The notes: generated by a model not told the origin, from the sequence alone. A stretch of DNA of 33,443 nucleotides from Bacteroidales bacterium (GCA_013314715.1 JABUFC010000036.1:1-33443); one strand, 5' to 3'; positions 1 to 9,647 are shown, counted from the first letter of the stretch. Translations and numbers: made by a program.

Positions 1-2284
1 TAGCTCTTTTAGCTGCAAGAATTTTTTCTTTTATACCACCAACAGGGAGTACTTTGCCTCTTAAAGTAATTTCACCAGTCATAGCTATATGTGAAGCAAC
101 CTTGCGTTGTGTAAATGCAGAAGCAATAGAAGTCACCATCGTAATACCTGCCGAAGGGCCATCTTTGGGTATCGCTCCCTCGGGGACATGAATATGCACA
201 TTCCATTTCTCAAATACTTCGGGATTTATTTCTAATTCTTCAGCATGAGCTTTAACCCACTCATAAGCGATAACAGCCGATTCCTTCATCACCTCGCCTA
301 AATTGCCTGTAATAGTAATATTCCCTTTTCCTCTGCTAAGACTTGTTTCTATAAAAAGAATTTCGCCACCAACAGCTGTCCATGCAAGACCCGTAACAAC
401 TCCTGCTGTTTCGTTACCTTCGTATTCATCATTCTCAAATTCTGGCGGTCCTAATATTTCGCGAACCTGAGTTGTACTAAGTTGTTTCTGGTATTTTTCT
501 TTTAATGCAATTTTTTTAGCAATAGAGCGTATTACTTTTGCCAATTTTCGTTCTAAATTTCTTACTCCCGATTCGCGCGTATAATCTTGTATAATTTGTA
601 ATAGTATTTCGTCAGTAAACTTTACTTGCGAAGGTTTTACTCCGTGTTCCTTAAGCAATTTAGGTATAATGTGATGTTGAGCAATTTTTACTTTTTCTTC
701 GGCAATATATCCACTAACTTCAATCATTTCCATACGGTCGCGAAGTGCAGTACTAATAGTATTTGTTTGATTAGCAGTAGCAATAAACAATACTTTCGAC
801 AAATCGTAATCGATATCTAAATAATTATCGTGGAAAGTATTATTTTGTTCGGGATCGAGTACTTCAAGTAGTGCTGCCGATGGATCGCCTCTAAAATCGG
901 TTCCCACTTTATCAATTTCGTCAAGCACAAAAACTGGGTTCGACGAATTCGCTTTTTTAAGACCATAAATAATTCTTCCTGGCATGGCACCGATATAGGT
1001 TTTTCGGTGTCCACGTATTTCGGCTTCATCGTGAAGTCCACCCAATGATATGCGGACATATTTACGTCCTAATGCACGTGCAATAGACTTGCCCAATGAA
1101 GTTTTTCCCACACCCGGAGGTCCATACAAACAAATTATCGGAGCTTTTAAATCGCCCTTTAATTTTAAAATTGCCAAATGCTCGATAATGCGATCTTTTA
1201 CTTTTTCAAGCCCAAAATGATCTTCGTCTAATATTTCTTTGGCTCGTTTTAAATTGAAATTATCCTTTGTATATTCATTCCATGGCAGTTCAAGTATGAG
1301 TTGTAAATAATTGAGTTGAACTGAATATTCGGCAGCCGAGGGATTCATCCGTTCAAACTTTTCTAATTCTTTATAAAAAATATCGGCTGTTTGTTTTGAC
1401 CATTTTTTCTTTTTCGCCTTTTTCTTTAGTTCTTGTATTTCTTGCTCAAAAGGATTTCCGCCAAGTTCTTCCTGAATGGTTTTTATTTGTTGTTGAAGCA
1501 AATATTCCTTTTGTTGACGGTCGAGATCGAGTTTAACTTTTTGTTGGATATCGTTTTTTAACTCAAGCATCTGAACTTGTTGAACAAGCTTTTCGAGCAA
1601 TTTCATCCCTCTAGCTTTTAGGTCGTTAAGTTCAAGTAAATGTTGTTTATCGTTTAGCTTTAAATCGCTGCTTGAGCAAATAAAATTGATAAGAAAATAT
1701 GCATTTTCGATATTACGAATAGCAAGTGAGGCCTCAGATGGTATATTATTCGAGAGTTTGATAATTTTTAAAGTAAGGTCTTTTAGCGACGATAACAGTG
1801 CTTCGTATTCTTTATCATTGGTTTCGGGTTTTGTTTCGGGTAATGCTTTAACTTTAGCAACAAAATAAGGTTCTTCGCTAAGATACTGTTCTACCTGAAA
1901 ACGCCCTTTGCCTTGCAAAATAACGGTAGTCGTATTATCGGGCATCTCGAGCGTTTTAATAATTTGAGCATAAGTTCCAAGACTAAACAACTGTTCAGGT
2001 TTAGGATTTTCGTGTTTAGGATTTTTTTGAGCAATGGTTCCTAAAATTTTATTGGTACTACCTACTTCTTGTATAAGTTTAAGCGACTTATCGCGTCCTA
2101 CTGTAATAGGAATTACCACACCTGGAAAAAGTACCGTATTTCGAAGTGGTAAAATTGGCAGATTTTCGATTTCTTCTATTTTTTGATTTGGATCTAATTC
2201 TATTTCTTCTGATAAGATTGGAATAAATTCAGATTCGTCTAATTGATGCATACCGTATCCCATAAAAATATTTTTATTTATCAT
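1..2284 (-). CDS. lon: ATP-dependent Lon protease (3' end outside window)
   Basis: This is an AAA+ serine protease that unfolds and degrades damaged and regulatory proteins in the cytoplasm. The reading frame runs from an ATG at 2284 off the left edge, about 761 codons, so only the last few dozen residues are missing. The N-terminal LON substrate-binding domain is visible ([13 protein letters not shown] near residues 30-45), followed by a helical linker, a Walker A motif GPPGVGKT at 388-395, a Walker B region ending VFVLDEIDK, and the protease domain. The catalytic serine lies in PKDGPSAG (residue 711) and the catalytic lysine in GGIKEK (residue 752), so the dyad is intact. In-frame ATGs at 2263 and 2251 are alternative starts. 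It lies 66 bp downstream of the GlmU-like gene on the same strand and may be co-transcribed. The coordinate 1 end is a window boundary, not a stop. Confidence 0.97.
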   Translation of the reverse strand, partial: MINKNIFMGYGMHQLDESEFIPILSEEIELDPNQKIEEIENLPILPLRNTVLFPGVVIPITVGRDKSLKLIQEVGSTNKILGTIAQKNPKHENPKPEQLFSLGTYAQIIKTLEMPDNTTTVILQGKGRFQVEQYLSEEPYFVAKVKALPETKPETNDKEYEALLSSLKDLTLKIIKLSNNIPSEASLAIRNIENAYFLINFICSSSDLKLNDKQHLLELNDLKARGMKLLEKLVQQVQMLELKNDIQQKVKLDLDRQQKEYLLQQQIKTIQEELGGNPFEQEIQELKKKAKKKKWSKQTADIFYKELEKFERMNPSAAEYSVQLNYLQLILELPWNEYTKDNFNLKRAKEILDEDHFGLEKVKDRIIEHLAILKLKGDLKAPIICLYGPPGVGKTSLGKSIARALGRKYVRISLGGLHDEAEIRGHRKTYIGAMPGRIIYGLKKANSSNPVFVLDEIDKVGTDFRGDPSAALLEVLDPEQNNTFHDNYLDIDYDLSKVLFIATANQTNTISTALRDRMEMIEVSGYIAEEKVKIAQHHIIPKLLKEHGVKPSQVKFTDEILLQIIQDYTRESGVRNLERKLAKVIRSIAKKIALKEKYQKQLSTTQVREILGPPEFENDEYEGNETAGVVTGLAWTAVGGEILFIETSLSRGKGNITITGNLGEVMKESAVIAYEWVKAHAEELEINPEVFEKWNVHIHVPEGAIPKDGPSAGITMVTSIASAFTQRKVASHIAMTGEITLRGKVLPVGGIKEKILAAKRA

Positions 2285-2350
2285 TAAAATGCTGTAAAAT
2301 TGTCAGTTTTCAAAGCAGAATTATATAATAGGCAATTCGTGTGCCAAATA

Positions 2351-3538
2351 TTAATAGTTTCTAAATTGTTCGGTTTTTTTGTAGATCCATTGCAATATTT
2401 CTTTTTCAATGGCATTAAACTCTTTATTTCTGCGTTCAAATACCAATTTTGCTGTTTCTATTGCTTTATCAAACTGATAATGTGTATATCCTTGTGCTCC
2501 GCCCCATGAGAATGAAGGGACAAACGAGCGATGAAAGCCATCGCCAAAAAGGTTACAAGCAACCCCTACAACTGTTCCTGTGTTAAACATTGTATTGATA
2601 CCACATTTAGAATGATCGCCCATAATAAGGCCTGCAAATTGAAGACCCGTTGAAATAAATTTTTGTTGAGGATAGTTCCACATTTTAACTATAGCATAAT
2701 TGTTTTTCAAATTGCTATTGTTTGTGTCAGCGCCTAAATTACACCATTCACCTATAACGCTATTACCTAGAAAACCATCGTGCGCCTTATTGCTATAACC
2801 CAATATAACACTGTTATTGACTTCGCCTCCCACTTTTGAATAAGGACCAATAGTCGTGGCACCATAAATTTTTGCTCCCATTTTTAATGTGGCATGTTCG
2901 CATAAAGCGAAAGGACCTCGAATAAGACACCCCTCCATAATTTCTGCCTCTTTGCCAATATATACAGGTCCCTCGGAGGTGTTTATAGTAGCCGCTTCAA
3001 CTTTAGCACCTTCTTCAATAAAAACCGAATGAATATCGCCAATCAAAACATTTGTTTTGGATAAAGTTTGACTTATTCGATTTTGTGTAATAAGCTTAAA
3101 ATCGTTAATAATTTCTGAATCATTTTTCTTAAATATGTGGCAAAAATGAGTAATTAAATTGGGCTCAAAATCAATATTTTCTATGCTAAAGCTGGTTTTG
3201 CTATTTAAAAAAGCAAGTGTATCATCGTGATTCAATCGAGCTACAACAAAGATACCGTTAAAATAATATTGCTTACCTAACGGTATATTTTTTATAAAAG
3301 ATAATAGGTTATCACTCGGTAAAAGTGCACCGTTAATAATTATATTATCGTTGTCAATTGTTATGGGATATTTTTTATGAAGGTGCTCTTTAGTAGCATA
3401 AGAAATGGACGCATTGAGATATTGCTGCCATTTTTCAGAATTTTTTAAAATACCTATTCTTATTTCAGCAACTGGTCTTGTAAATGTAATGGGTAAAAGT
3501 TCATCCCAAAGTTCTGTATCAAGAAAAATAAGATTCAT
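2351..3538 (-). CDS. GlmU-like sugar nucleotidyltransferase / N-acetyltransferase, Bacteroidota type
   Basis: The 395-residue protein matches the alternative GlmU family of Bacteroidota (TIGR03991 type), proposed to make UDP-GlcNAc from glucosamine-1-phosphate for peptidoglycan and LPS. The N-terminal part (about 1-160) opens with MNLIFLDTELWDELLPITFT and has ITFTRPVAEIRIGIL. This replaces the LxxGxGTRM loop of classical GlmU. From about residue 165 there are left-handed beta-helix hexapeptide repeats (VFIEEGAKVEA, VYIGKEAEIMEG, IYGATTIGPYSKVGG, SVIGEWCNLGA), as in acyltransferases. HDGFLG near residue 255 holds a candidate catalytic histidine. The start is the ATG at 3538. A TAAATTTG box at 3550-3557 (minus strand) could be its -7 element, but no -33 partner is clear. 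The family assignment is from pattern recognition; the exact sugar substrate is inferred. Confidence 0.85.
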   Translation of the reverse strand: MNLIFLDTELWDELLPITFTRPVAEIRIGILKNSEKWQQYLNASISYATKEHLHKKYPITIDNDNIIINGALLPSDNLLSFIKNIPLGKQYYFNGIFVVARLNHDDTLAFLNSKTSFSIENIDFEPNLITHFCHIFKKNDSEIINDFKLITQNRISQTLSKTNVLIGDIHSVFIEEGAKVEAATINTSEGPVYIGKEAEIMEGCLIRGPFALCEHATLKMGAKIYGATTIGPYSKVGGEVNNSVILGYSNKAHDGFLGNSVIGEWCNLGADTNNSNLKNNYAIVKMWNYPQQKFISTGLQFAGLIMGDHSKCGINTMFNTGTVVGVACNLFGDGFHRSFVPSFSWGGAQGYTHYQFDKAIETAKLVFERRNKEFNAIEKEILQWIYKKTEQFRNY

Positions 3539-3656
3539 TTTTTTTAAGGCAAATTTACATCAAAATTTTCACTTCGCCTATAAGTACTAATTCATATCCA
3601 TTTTTATATAAAAATCTAAAAAAAAATTATAAAAAAGCATTATCGCTGGTCATGCA

Positions 3657-3687
3657 TTTCACGTTTAAAAAAAATGGTTTAACTTTG
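3657..3687 (+). promoter_or_regulatory. Candidate Bacteroidota promoter of the xdhCAB operon
   Basis: TAACTTTG at 3680-3687 fits the Bacteroidota -7 consensus TAnnTTTG. TTTC at 3657-3660, 19 bp upstream, approximates the -33 TTTG. This would leave a leader of about 20 nt before the xdhC ATG at 3709. The same string, GGTTTAACTTTG (allowing one extra G), recurs upstream of the T9SS gene. No operator is recognisable. Confidence 0.45.
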
Positions 3688-3708
3688 CTTTAAATATAAT
3701 TAAAGTAT

Positions 3709-4470
3709 ATGTTGAATATTTTTGAAGAAGTTGTTGCCGCACAAAAAGAAAATAAAAAAGCCGTTCTTTGCATTGTAATAAATAAGGTAGGCTCGGGTCC
3801 TCAAATACCTGGATCTAAAATGATCGTTTACGAAGATGGTAGCATAAAAGGCACTATTGGCGGTGGAAATATAGAACTGACCGTGATAGAAAAAGCCAAA
3901 GAACTCATGCGTCAATCGGTAGCTCAAAAATTAACTTTTGATTTAGAAGACGACTTATCAATGGCATGTGGTGGCTCTATGGAAGTCTATATCGAAACCA
4001 TCAACCCTCTTCCCGATTTGTTTATTTTTGGTGCCGGGCATGTTGGAAAAGCGGTTGCACAATTTGCTTATAAGGTTGGCTTTAACATTCACCTTATAGA
4101 CCCCCGCGAAAACATTTTTAGCGATGATGAGAAAAACCTATATCATTGCATACAAGAAGACTATTTAAAAGCCATCGATTCATTAAACATTCATAAAGAT
4201 AGCTATAACATTGTTGTAACTCCACAACATGCATTCGACGAAGCATTAATTGCCGTACTTGGCAAAAAAGAATACAAGTACCTCGGCATGATTGGAAGTA
4301 CCAAAAAAGTAGCTTTATTAAAACAGCGATTCTTATCTGAAAATATTTTATCTTCAGAACAATTAGAAAAAATTGATATGCCCATTGGTATTAAAATAGC
4401 TGCCCAAACGCCCGAAGAAATTGCTATTAGCATTCTTGCAAAGCTTATAGACGTTAAAAATCAACATTAG
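3709..4470 (+). CDS. xdhC: XdhC family molybdenum-cofactor insertion protein
   Basis: XdhC-type proteins bind the molybdenum cofactor, promote its sulfuration and hand it to xanthine dehydrogenase. They are chaperones and not part of the final enzyme. The 253-residue product has the N-terminal XdhC/CoxI motif, SGPQIPGSKM followed by GTIGGGNIE (about 29-56), then CGGSMEVYIE near residue 88. A Rossmann-type FIFGAGHVGKAV begins near residue 105, and the C-terminal block has MIGSTKK and AAQTPEEIAISILAKLI. The start ATG at 3709 follows a plausible promoter. The gene ends 12 bp before xdhA, and the order C-A-B indicates one operon. Length and motif order are normal for the family. The neighbours fix its partner as the XDH encoded next door. 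Confidence 0.92.
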   Translation: MLNIFEEVVAAQKENKKAVLCIVINKVGSGPQIPGSKMIVYEDGSIKGTIGGGNIELTVIEKAKELMRQSVAQKLTFDLEDDLSMACGGSMEVYIETINPLPDLFIFGAGHVGKAVAQFAYKVGFNIHLIDPRENIFSDDEKNLYHCIQEDYLKAIDSLNIHKDSYNIVVTPQHAFDEALIAVLGKKEYKYLGMIGSTKKVALLKQRFLSENILSSEQLEKIDMPIGIKIAAQTPEEIAISILAKLIDVKNQH

Positions 4471-4482
4471 AAACAAACTACC

Positions 4483-5916
4483 ATGCAGAACAAAATTGCA
4501 TTCATATTAGATCAAGAATTACAAGAAATAGATTTTTCGGTATCGAATGATATAAAGCCTACAACCACGGTTTTAAACTATTTACGAAAATTGCCTCACC
4601 ATAAGGGGGTTAAAGAAGGCTGTGCCGAAGGTGATTGTGGTGCTTGCACCGTAGTAGTTGCTGAACTCGATAACAAGCAACATATTCGTTACAAAACCAT
4701 TAACTCGTGTCTTGTTTTTTTACCGCAAATACATGGTAAATGGCTTATTACAGTCGAAAATTTAGCTCAAGACACATCGTTGCATCCGGTACAAAGCTCA
4801 TTAGTTGAAACTCACGGCAGCCAATGTGGCTATTGCACGCCCGGCATTGTAATGTCATCGTTTAGTGTGTATAAAAATCACCCCACACCCAGCCGTCAGG
4901 TAATAGAAGATGCTTTAGCCGGAAATTTATGCCGTTGTACCGGTTATCAACCCATTATCGAAGCCATCGAAAAAGCATGCAAACAACAAGGTATGGATCA
5001 ATTCAACGAACTCGAAAAACAGATGTTGCCCTTATTGCTCTCTATCAATAAAAACGAAACCATCGAGATAAAAACCCCTCAACAAATCTACTTAAAAGCC
5101 TTTACACTAAACGAAGCGATGCAAATACGCCAGCAACATCCCGATGCACTTGTTATTTCCGGCTCAACGGATATTGCTTTAAGACAAACCAAAAAGAAAG
5201 AGTTATTATCAAAAATCATCGATGTTTCGCAAGTTAAAGAACTTCATTTCTTCGTTGAAACAGAACACGAATATCGTATTGGTGCAGCATTAACGTTGGA
5301 ACAACTTAAAATCTATTCTTGTCATAAGTTAGACGCCCTACACGACATGTTGTCGGTGTTTGGCTCTTTGCAAATCCGCAACTCGGCAAGCATTGGAGGC
5401 AACATCGGTTCTGCTTCACCCATTGGCGACACCCTTCCTGTGTTGTTTGCCTATAAGGCAAAGGTCAAACTATCATCATTGACAGGAGAACGCATCATGC
5501 TGCTCGAAGATTTTATTATCGGCTACCGCAAAACTCAGTTAAGAGCCGACGAGCTAATTTGCGAGATTATTATTCCTAAAGATGAACAAGCAATCGTAAA
5601 GTCCTACAAAGTTTCGAAGCGACACGACCTCGACATTTCAATCGTAAGTGGCGGATTCAGTATAACATTAGAACAAAACAAAGTAACCTCTATCATTTTA
5701 GCATTTGGTGGCATGGCAGCCTACACCCAGCGTGCCAAGGAAGTCGAAGACTTTTTGATCCATAAAGAATGGAACGAAGATAATATTATACAAGCCCAAG
5801 CCCTTTTGTATAAAGCATTCACGCCTATTTCCGATGCTCGTTCGGGCGATGAATACCGCCGTTTGGTTGCAAAAAATTTACTTATGAAGTTTTTTATTGA
5901 AACGACTAAATCATAG
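4483..5916 (+). CDS. xdhA: Xanthine dehydrogenase small subunit (2x[2Fe-2S] and FAD)
   Basis: This subunit carries electrons from the molybdenum centre through two [2Fe-2S] clusters to FAD and then to NAD+. The 477-residue protein has a plant-ferredoxin-like cluster with Cys47, Cys52, Cys55 (CAEGDCGAC) and Cys76. The all-helical second cluster domain has Cys115 and Cys118 (CGYC) with Cys150 and Cys152 (CRC). An FAD-binding domain of the CO-dehydrogenase flavoprotein type starts near residue 200, with LVISGSTDIALR and RNSASIGGNIGSASPIGD as flavin-contact motifs. Length is close to bacterial XdhA (about 460-490). All eight cluster ligands are present, so the subunit looks functional. It starts 12 bp after xdhC and ends 4 bp before the chosen xdhB start. 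The preserved FAD domain argues for an NAD-type XDH and not a periplasmic cytochrome-linked hydroxylase. Confidence 0.94.
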   Translation: MQNKIAFILDQELQEIDFSVSNDIKPTTTVLNYLRKLPHHKGVKEGCAEGDCGACTVVVAELDNKQHIRYKTINSCLVFLPQIHGKWLITVENLAQDTSLHPVQSSLVETHGSQCGYCTPGIVMSSFSVYKNHPTPSRQVIEDALAGNLCRCTGYQPIIEAIEKACKQQGMDQFNELEKQMLPLLLSINKNETIEIKTPQQIYLKAFTLNEAMQIRQQHPDALVISGSTDIALRQTKKKELLSKIIDVSQVKELHFFVETEHEYRIGAALTLEQLKIYSCHKLDALHDMLSVFGSLQIRNSASIGGNIGSASPIGDTLPVLFAYKAKVKLSSLTGERIMLLEDFIIGYRKTQLRADELICEIIIPKDEQAIVKSYKVSKRHDLDISIVSGGFSITLEQNKVTSIILAFGGMAAYTQRAKEVEDFLIHKEWNEDNIIQAQALLYKAFTPISDARSGDEYRRLVAKNLLMKFFIETTKS

Positions 5917-5920
5917 TATT

Positions 5921-8227
5921 ATGTCAGAAAATATTCATCACGATAGCTCCATAAAACATGTTACCGGTAAGTCTATTTACATTAACGATATTGAACAAAG
6001 TCGAATGTTGTTAGGTAAAGTAGTATATAGCCCTCATGCTCATGCCAAAATTAAAAAGCTTGATATATCTAAAGCTCTCGAAGTTAAAGGTGTTCATGCT
6101 ATACTCACAGCAAACGATATTCCGGGTGAAAACCAAATGGGTCCTGTAGTTCACGATGAGCCTTGCTTAGCCAAAGATGAAGTTAATTTTATAGGGCAAG
6201 CCGTGGTTCTTATTGCTGCCGAAACCGAAGAACAACTCCATGAAGCAGAGCATGATATTGTTATCGAATATGAACCTCTTCCGGCGATTGTCGATTTAGA
6301 AACCGCTATTAAACAAAATACATTAATTGCTGCACCACGTCTGATTAAACGCGGAAATCCTGACGAGATTTTGGGCAATGCTCCCCATATTTTATCGGGC
6401 CGTTTGCGAACCAATGGACAAGAGCACTGGTATCTCGAAACACAATCGGCATTAGCCATACCTCGCGAAGATAATGAAATATTGATTTATGCTTCATCTC
6501 AAAACCCCAGCGAAACACAAGCCATTGTTGCCGAAGTGTTGGGTATTCCCAAAAACGAAGTCGAAGTTGAGGTAAAACGCATGGGAGGTGCTTTTGGCGG
6601 AAAAGAAACCCAAGCCAATCATGTAGCGGCATGGGCTGCATTACTTGCTAATAAATGTAAACAACCGGTTAAAATTCATCTTTTCCGCGACGATGACCAA
6701 ATTATGACCGGTAAACGACATCGATTTATTTCTAATTATAGCATTGCTTTCGACGATAACGGTAAAATTCTTGCCTATAAAGTAGAATTAAATGCCGATG
6801 CAGGAGCTGCCACCGATTTAACCATGGCTATTCTCGAGCGAGCCATGCTCCATGCTGATAATGCTTATTATTTACCTCATGTCGAAATTGTTGGCAAAGC
6901 ATACAAAACAAATCTACCATCCAATACGGCATTCCGGGGTTTTGGCGGACCTCAAGGCATGGCTGTCATTGAAAATGCTATTGACCGAATAGCTCGTTAT
7001 CTAAAAAAAGACCCACTCGAAATAAGAAAAATAAATTTTTACGACGAAGAATATCGAAATATCACGCCTTACAACCAGGAAATAAAACTCAACCGCTTAC
7101 CTGTACTGCTCGAAAAAATTATAGCTTCTTCTGAATATGAACGCCGACGAGTAGAAATAAATCGGTTCAATTTAGAACATCGTTTTCAAAAACGAGGCAT
7201 TGCTCTTACGCCTGTTAAATTTGGCATCTCGTTTACCACCTCATTTCTCAATCAAGCCGGTGCTTTGGTTAATATCTATACAGATGGAAGTGTATTAGTA
7301 AATCATGGTGGTACCGAAATGGGGCAAGGTCTAAACAGCAAAATTCAACAGATTGCTGCTCTTGAACTTGGTGTAAGTAGAGAAAAAGTAAAAGTAAACG
7401 CTACCAACACATCTAAAGTCCCCAACACATCGGCAACAGCAGCCTCATCGGGCAGCGATTTGAATGGCATGGCAGTAAAAAATGCTATGGACAAACTCAA
7501 AAAACGTCTTACTCCTATTGCCGTTGAATTAATTTGCCAAACTTATCAAACCAATGACATAAAAGAAGTAAACATTGTATTCGAAAACGACCTTGTTTAC
7601 GACAAATACTATCCCGAGCTTACCATCCCATTTACAAAGTTGGTACAAACATCGTATTTAAAACAAATTAGTCTTAGTGCCACGGGTTTTTACAAAACAC
7701 CCGGTATTTATTTCGACCGCGAAAAAGGCACTGGACAACCTTTTTATTATTTTGCTTATGGCATGGCTGTTTCTGAGGTAGAAATCGATGTTCTTACCGG
7801 AAAATATACCCTCATAAGAACCGACATTGTGCACGATGTAGGTAATTCTATACTCAAAGGCATTGACATTGGTCAAGTGCAAGGAGGTTTTATTCAAGGT
7901 GTGGGCTGGGTTACCACCGAAGAATTGAAATGGAACGAAAAAGGTTATTTATTAACTCACTCCCCTGATACATACAAAATTCCAACAGTACACGATATTC
8001 CAAAAATATTTAATGTAGCCTTGCTCGAAAACGCTCCTAACGTGGGCACTATTCGCCAGAGTAAAGCCGTTGGCGAACCTCCTTTTATGCTTGCCTTTTC
8101 GGTTTGGTTAGCCATTAAAGATGCTATTTCAGCGATTGGCAACAATCAAAAAGAGCCTGAAATAAGCCTTCCCATGACGACTGAACAAATATTGCTATCC
8201 ATCGAAAAGATTAAGGGAACCTCATAG
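5921..8227 (+). CDS. xdhB: Xanthine dehydrogenase molybdopterin-binding large subunit
   Basis: This is the catalytic subunit that hydroxylates hypoxanthine and xanthine to urate. I chose the ATG at 5921 (768 aa), just after the xdhA stop. A longer frame from 5897 would overlap xdhA and adds only MKRLNHSI. Molybdopterin contacts are visible: SQNPSETQ with Gln194, RMGGAFGGKE (220-229) and GTEMGQGLNSKIQQ. Arg339 in NLPSNTAFRGFGGPQ aligns with the purine-orienting arginine of true xanthine dehydrogenases, which aldehyde oxidases lack. Glu719 in GEPPFMLA is the base catalyst equivalent. The second purine-binding glutamate of the bovine enzyme appears as Asp in RDDDQIMTGKRH, a substitution I believe occurs in bacterial homologues but could not check. 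The 3' end faces the polysaccharide operon, with 28 bp between the two stops. Confidence 0.94.
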   Translation: MSENIHHDSSIKHVTGKSIYINDIEQSRMLLGKVVYSPHAHAKIKKLDISKALEVKGVHAILTANDIPGENQMGPVVHDEPCLAKDEVNFIGQAVVLIAAETEEQLHEAEHDIVIEYEPLPAIVDLETAIKQNTLIAAPRLIKRGNPDEILGNAPHILSGRLRTNGQEHWYLETQSALAIPREDNEILIYASSQNPSETQAIVAEVLGIPKNEVEVEVKRMGGAFGGKETQANHVAAWAALLANKCKQPVKIHLFRDDDQIMTGKRHRFISNYSIAFDDNGKILAYKVELNADAGAATDLTMAILERAMLHADNAYYLPHVEIVGKAYKTNLPSNTAFRGFGGPQGMAVIENAIDRIARYLKKDPLEIRKINFYDEEYRNITPYNQEIKLNRLPVLLEKIIASSEYERRRVEINRFNLEHRFQKRGIALTPVKFGISFTTSFLNQAGALVNIYTDGSVLVNHGGTEMGQGLNSKIQQIAALELGVSREKVKVNATNTSKVPNTSATAASSGSDLNGMAVKNAMDKLKKRLTPIAVELICQTYQTNDIKEVNIVFENDLVYDKYYPELTIPFTKLVQTSYLKQISLSATGFYKTPGIYFDREKGTGQPFYYFAYGMAVSEVEIDVLTGKYTLIRTDIVHDVGNSILKGIDIGQVQGGFIQGVGWVTTEELKWNEKGYLLTHSPDTYKIPTVHDIPKIFNVALLENAPNVGTIRQSKAVGEPPFMLAFSVWLAIKDAISAIGNNQKEPEISLPMTTEQILLSIEKIKGTS

Positions 8228-8255
8228 TTTCATCTTTTTTTTAGAAATTTAGATG

Positions 8256-9026
8256 TTATTTTGTAATAAGACTTAACTGTTCACAGATTTTTTTACCAGG
8301 ATAATTAATTAAAACACCACGATTTTTATCGTTGTAAATAAAAAAACTTCCAGCAGCTAATCCATTTACTTGCACACGACTATATAATTCTGTAAAATGT
8401 TCTATAGTTCCAGCTCCTCCCAGTGCAACCACAGGAATCTGAATGGATGATGTAATTTTTTCGAGCAATGCTACATCGTATCCGTTCATTTCGCCATCAC
8501 GCTCAATAGACTGAATAATTAATTCGCCAGCCCCCATTTGTTCCATATATTTAGCAAATTCTAAGGGTGTTTTGCCCGTTGCATGTTTTCCGTTATTAAC
8601 ATAAACTTTTGGCTTGCCCCAAAAATCATTTTTTACATCGATACATACCATGATGGTCGATGAACCAAATCGATTGGCAGCTTCGTTAATAAATTTGGGA
8701 TTGAAATATGCTTCGCTTCCAATAATTACCTTTTCGGCTCCCGCTTGAATAAGCTCCATTATTTGATGGCAATTTTTGATACCTCCACCAACGCCAAAAG
8801 GCATATTGGTTTCATCGTTGAGCAAACGAACCAGTTCGGATGATATACATCGATTTTCGCGTGTTGCATAAATATCTAAAACAATTAATTCGTCAGCAAA
8901 CGATTCATTGAAAATACGAATAGCATTGATGGGATCGCCTATATATCGGTCTTCTTTAAATTTTCGTGTTTTAATTAAATGCTTATTTTTTAGCAATAAT
9001 ACCGGTATAATGCGAGGACGATACAT
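8256..9026 (-). CDS. HisF-like ammonia-channel subunit for sugar amidation (WbuZ/HisF2 type)
   Basis: A 256-residue (beta/alpha)8 barrel of the HisF family, probably channelling ammonia from the neighbouring HisH-like glutaminase to the amidotransferase encoded upstream. It opens MYRPRIIPVLLLKNK. In histidine-pathway HisF this segment is xxRIIPCLDV, with catalytic Asp11; here residue 11 is Leu. The other catalytic aspartate of HisF is retained as Asp130 in MVCIDVK. Phosphate-binding loops FGVGGGIK and VALGGAGT are present. Loss of Asp11 fits a protein that no longer makes imidazole glycerol phosphate. No other his gene is nearby, and the gene follows the HisH homologue by 3 bp at the end of a polysaccharide operon. 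Function is inferred from the Pseudomonas WbpG/HisH2/HisF2 and E. coli WbuX/Y/Z systems. Confidence 0.88.
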   Translation of the reverse strand: MYRPRIIPVLLLKNKHLIKTRKFKEDRYIGDPINAIRIFNESFADELIVLDIYATRENRCISSELVRLLNDETNMPFGVGGGIKNCHQIMELIQAGAEKVIIGSEAYFNPKFINEAANRFGSSTIMVCIDVKNDFWGKPKVYVNNGKHATGKTPLEFAKYMEQMGAGELIIQSIERDGEMNGYDVALLEKITSSIQIPVVALGGAGTIEHFTELYSRVQVNGLAAGSFFIYNDKNRGVLINYPGKKICEQLSLITK

Positions 9027-9029
9027 AAT

Positions 9030-9647
9030 TTACAATTGTAAAAAATTAGAGAAAATAAGCTTACCCCACTCATGGCTTTTCTCGGGATGAAATTGCACAC
9101 CCAAAATATGGTCTTTTTCTACAGCTGATGCATAAGAATAACCATATTGTGTTATCGCTTTAACATCGTTAGATTCTGTTGTTTGCCAATGGTACGAATG
9201 AGCAAAATAAAATTCCTTTTGATTTAGTTCGCTGGTCATTATTTTACTGTTACCTATTAATTCAATAGTATTCCATCCCATATGTGGAACTTTTAATCCA
9301 TGCATATTATCGAAACGCTTAACAGTAGCATTGAACCAACCAAACCCTTCTGCATTTCCTTCTTCGCTAAAACGTGCCATGAGTTGCATACCTAAACAAA
9401 TACCTAAAATAGGAATGCCTTGTTCTAACACAGCTTTGTTTATATTGCCCCACAAATTCATTTGTCGCAATTGGTAAACAGCTAAGCCAAAATGTCCCAC
9501 ACCAGGTAATATGATTTTTGAGGCATGGAGTATATCGTCGGGCATGTTCGTTACCACTACTTCGGCATGAAGCTTAGTAAGCATTTTGACAATGGAGTTT
9601 AAATTGCCCATTTTATAATCGATCACAACGATTTTAGCTGAACTCAT
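9030..9647 (-). CDS. HisH-like glutamine amidotransferase for sugar amidation (WbuY/HisH2 type)
   Basis: A 205-residue class I glutamine amidotransferase that should release ammonia from glutamine and pass it to the HisF-like partner. The triad is complete: Cys84 in GICLGMQ, His187 and Glu189 in GVQFHPEK. The N-terminal block MSSAKIVVIDYKMGNLNSIV and the ILPGVGHFG loop are typical of HisH. It lies 3 bp upstream of the HisF-like gene and 40 bp downstream of the GT4-WbuX fusion. That places glutaminase, channel and acceptor enzyme side by side in one transcript. On sequence alone it could serve histidine synthesis; the partner's missing Asp11 and the context argue against that. Confidence 0.9.
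   Translation of the reverse strand: MSSAKIVVIDYKMGNLNSIVKMLTKLHAEVVVTNMPDDILHASKIILPGVGHFGLAVYQLRQMNLWGNINKAVLEQGIPILGICLGMQLMARFSEEGNAEGFGWFNATVKRFDNMHGLKVPHMGWNTIELIGNSKIMTSELNQKEFYFAHSYHWQTTESNDVKAITQYGYSYASAVEKDHILGVQFHPEKSHEWGKLIFSNFLQL

Noticed and set aside
5897-5920. Earlier start for xdhB
   Set aside because: It would overlap xdhA by 20 bp and add eight residues absent from the usual N-terminus; the ATG at 5921 follows the xdhA stop neatly.
8228-8255. Bidirectional terminator between xdhB and the HisF-like gene
   Set aside because: Only a 5-bp CATCT/AGATG inverted repeat with a long loop is present, too weak to call.
8256-9647. HisH-HisF pair as part of histidine biosynthesis
   Set aside because: No other his gene is nearby, the HisF homologue lacks Asp11, and the pair directly follows an amidotransferase domain in a polysaccharide operon.
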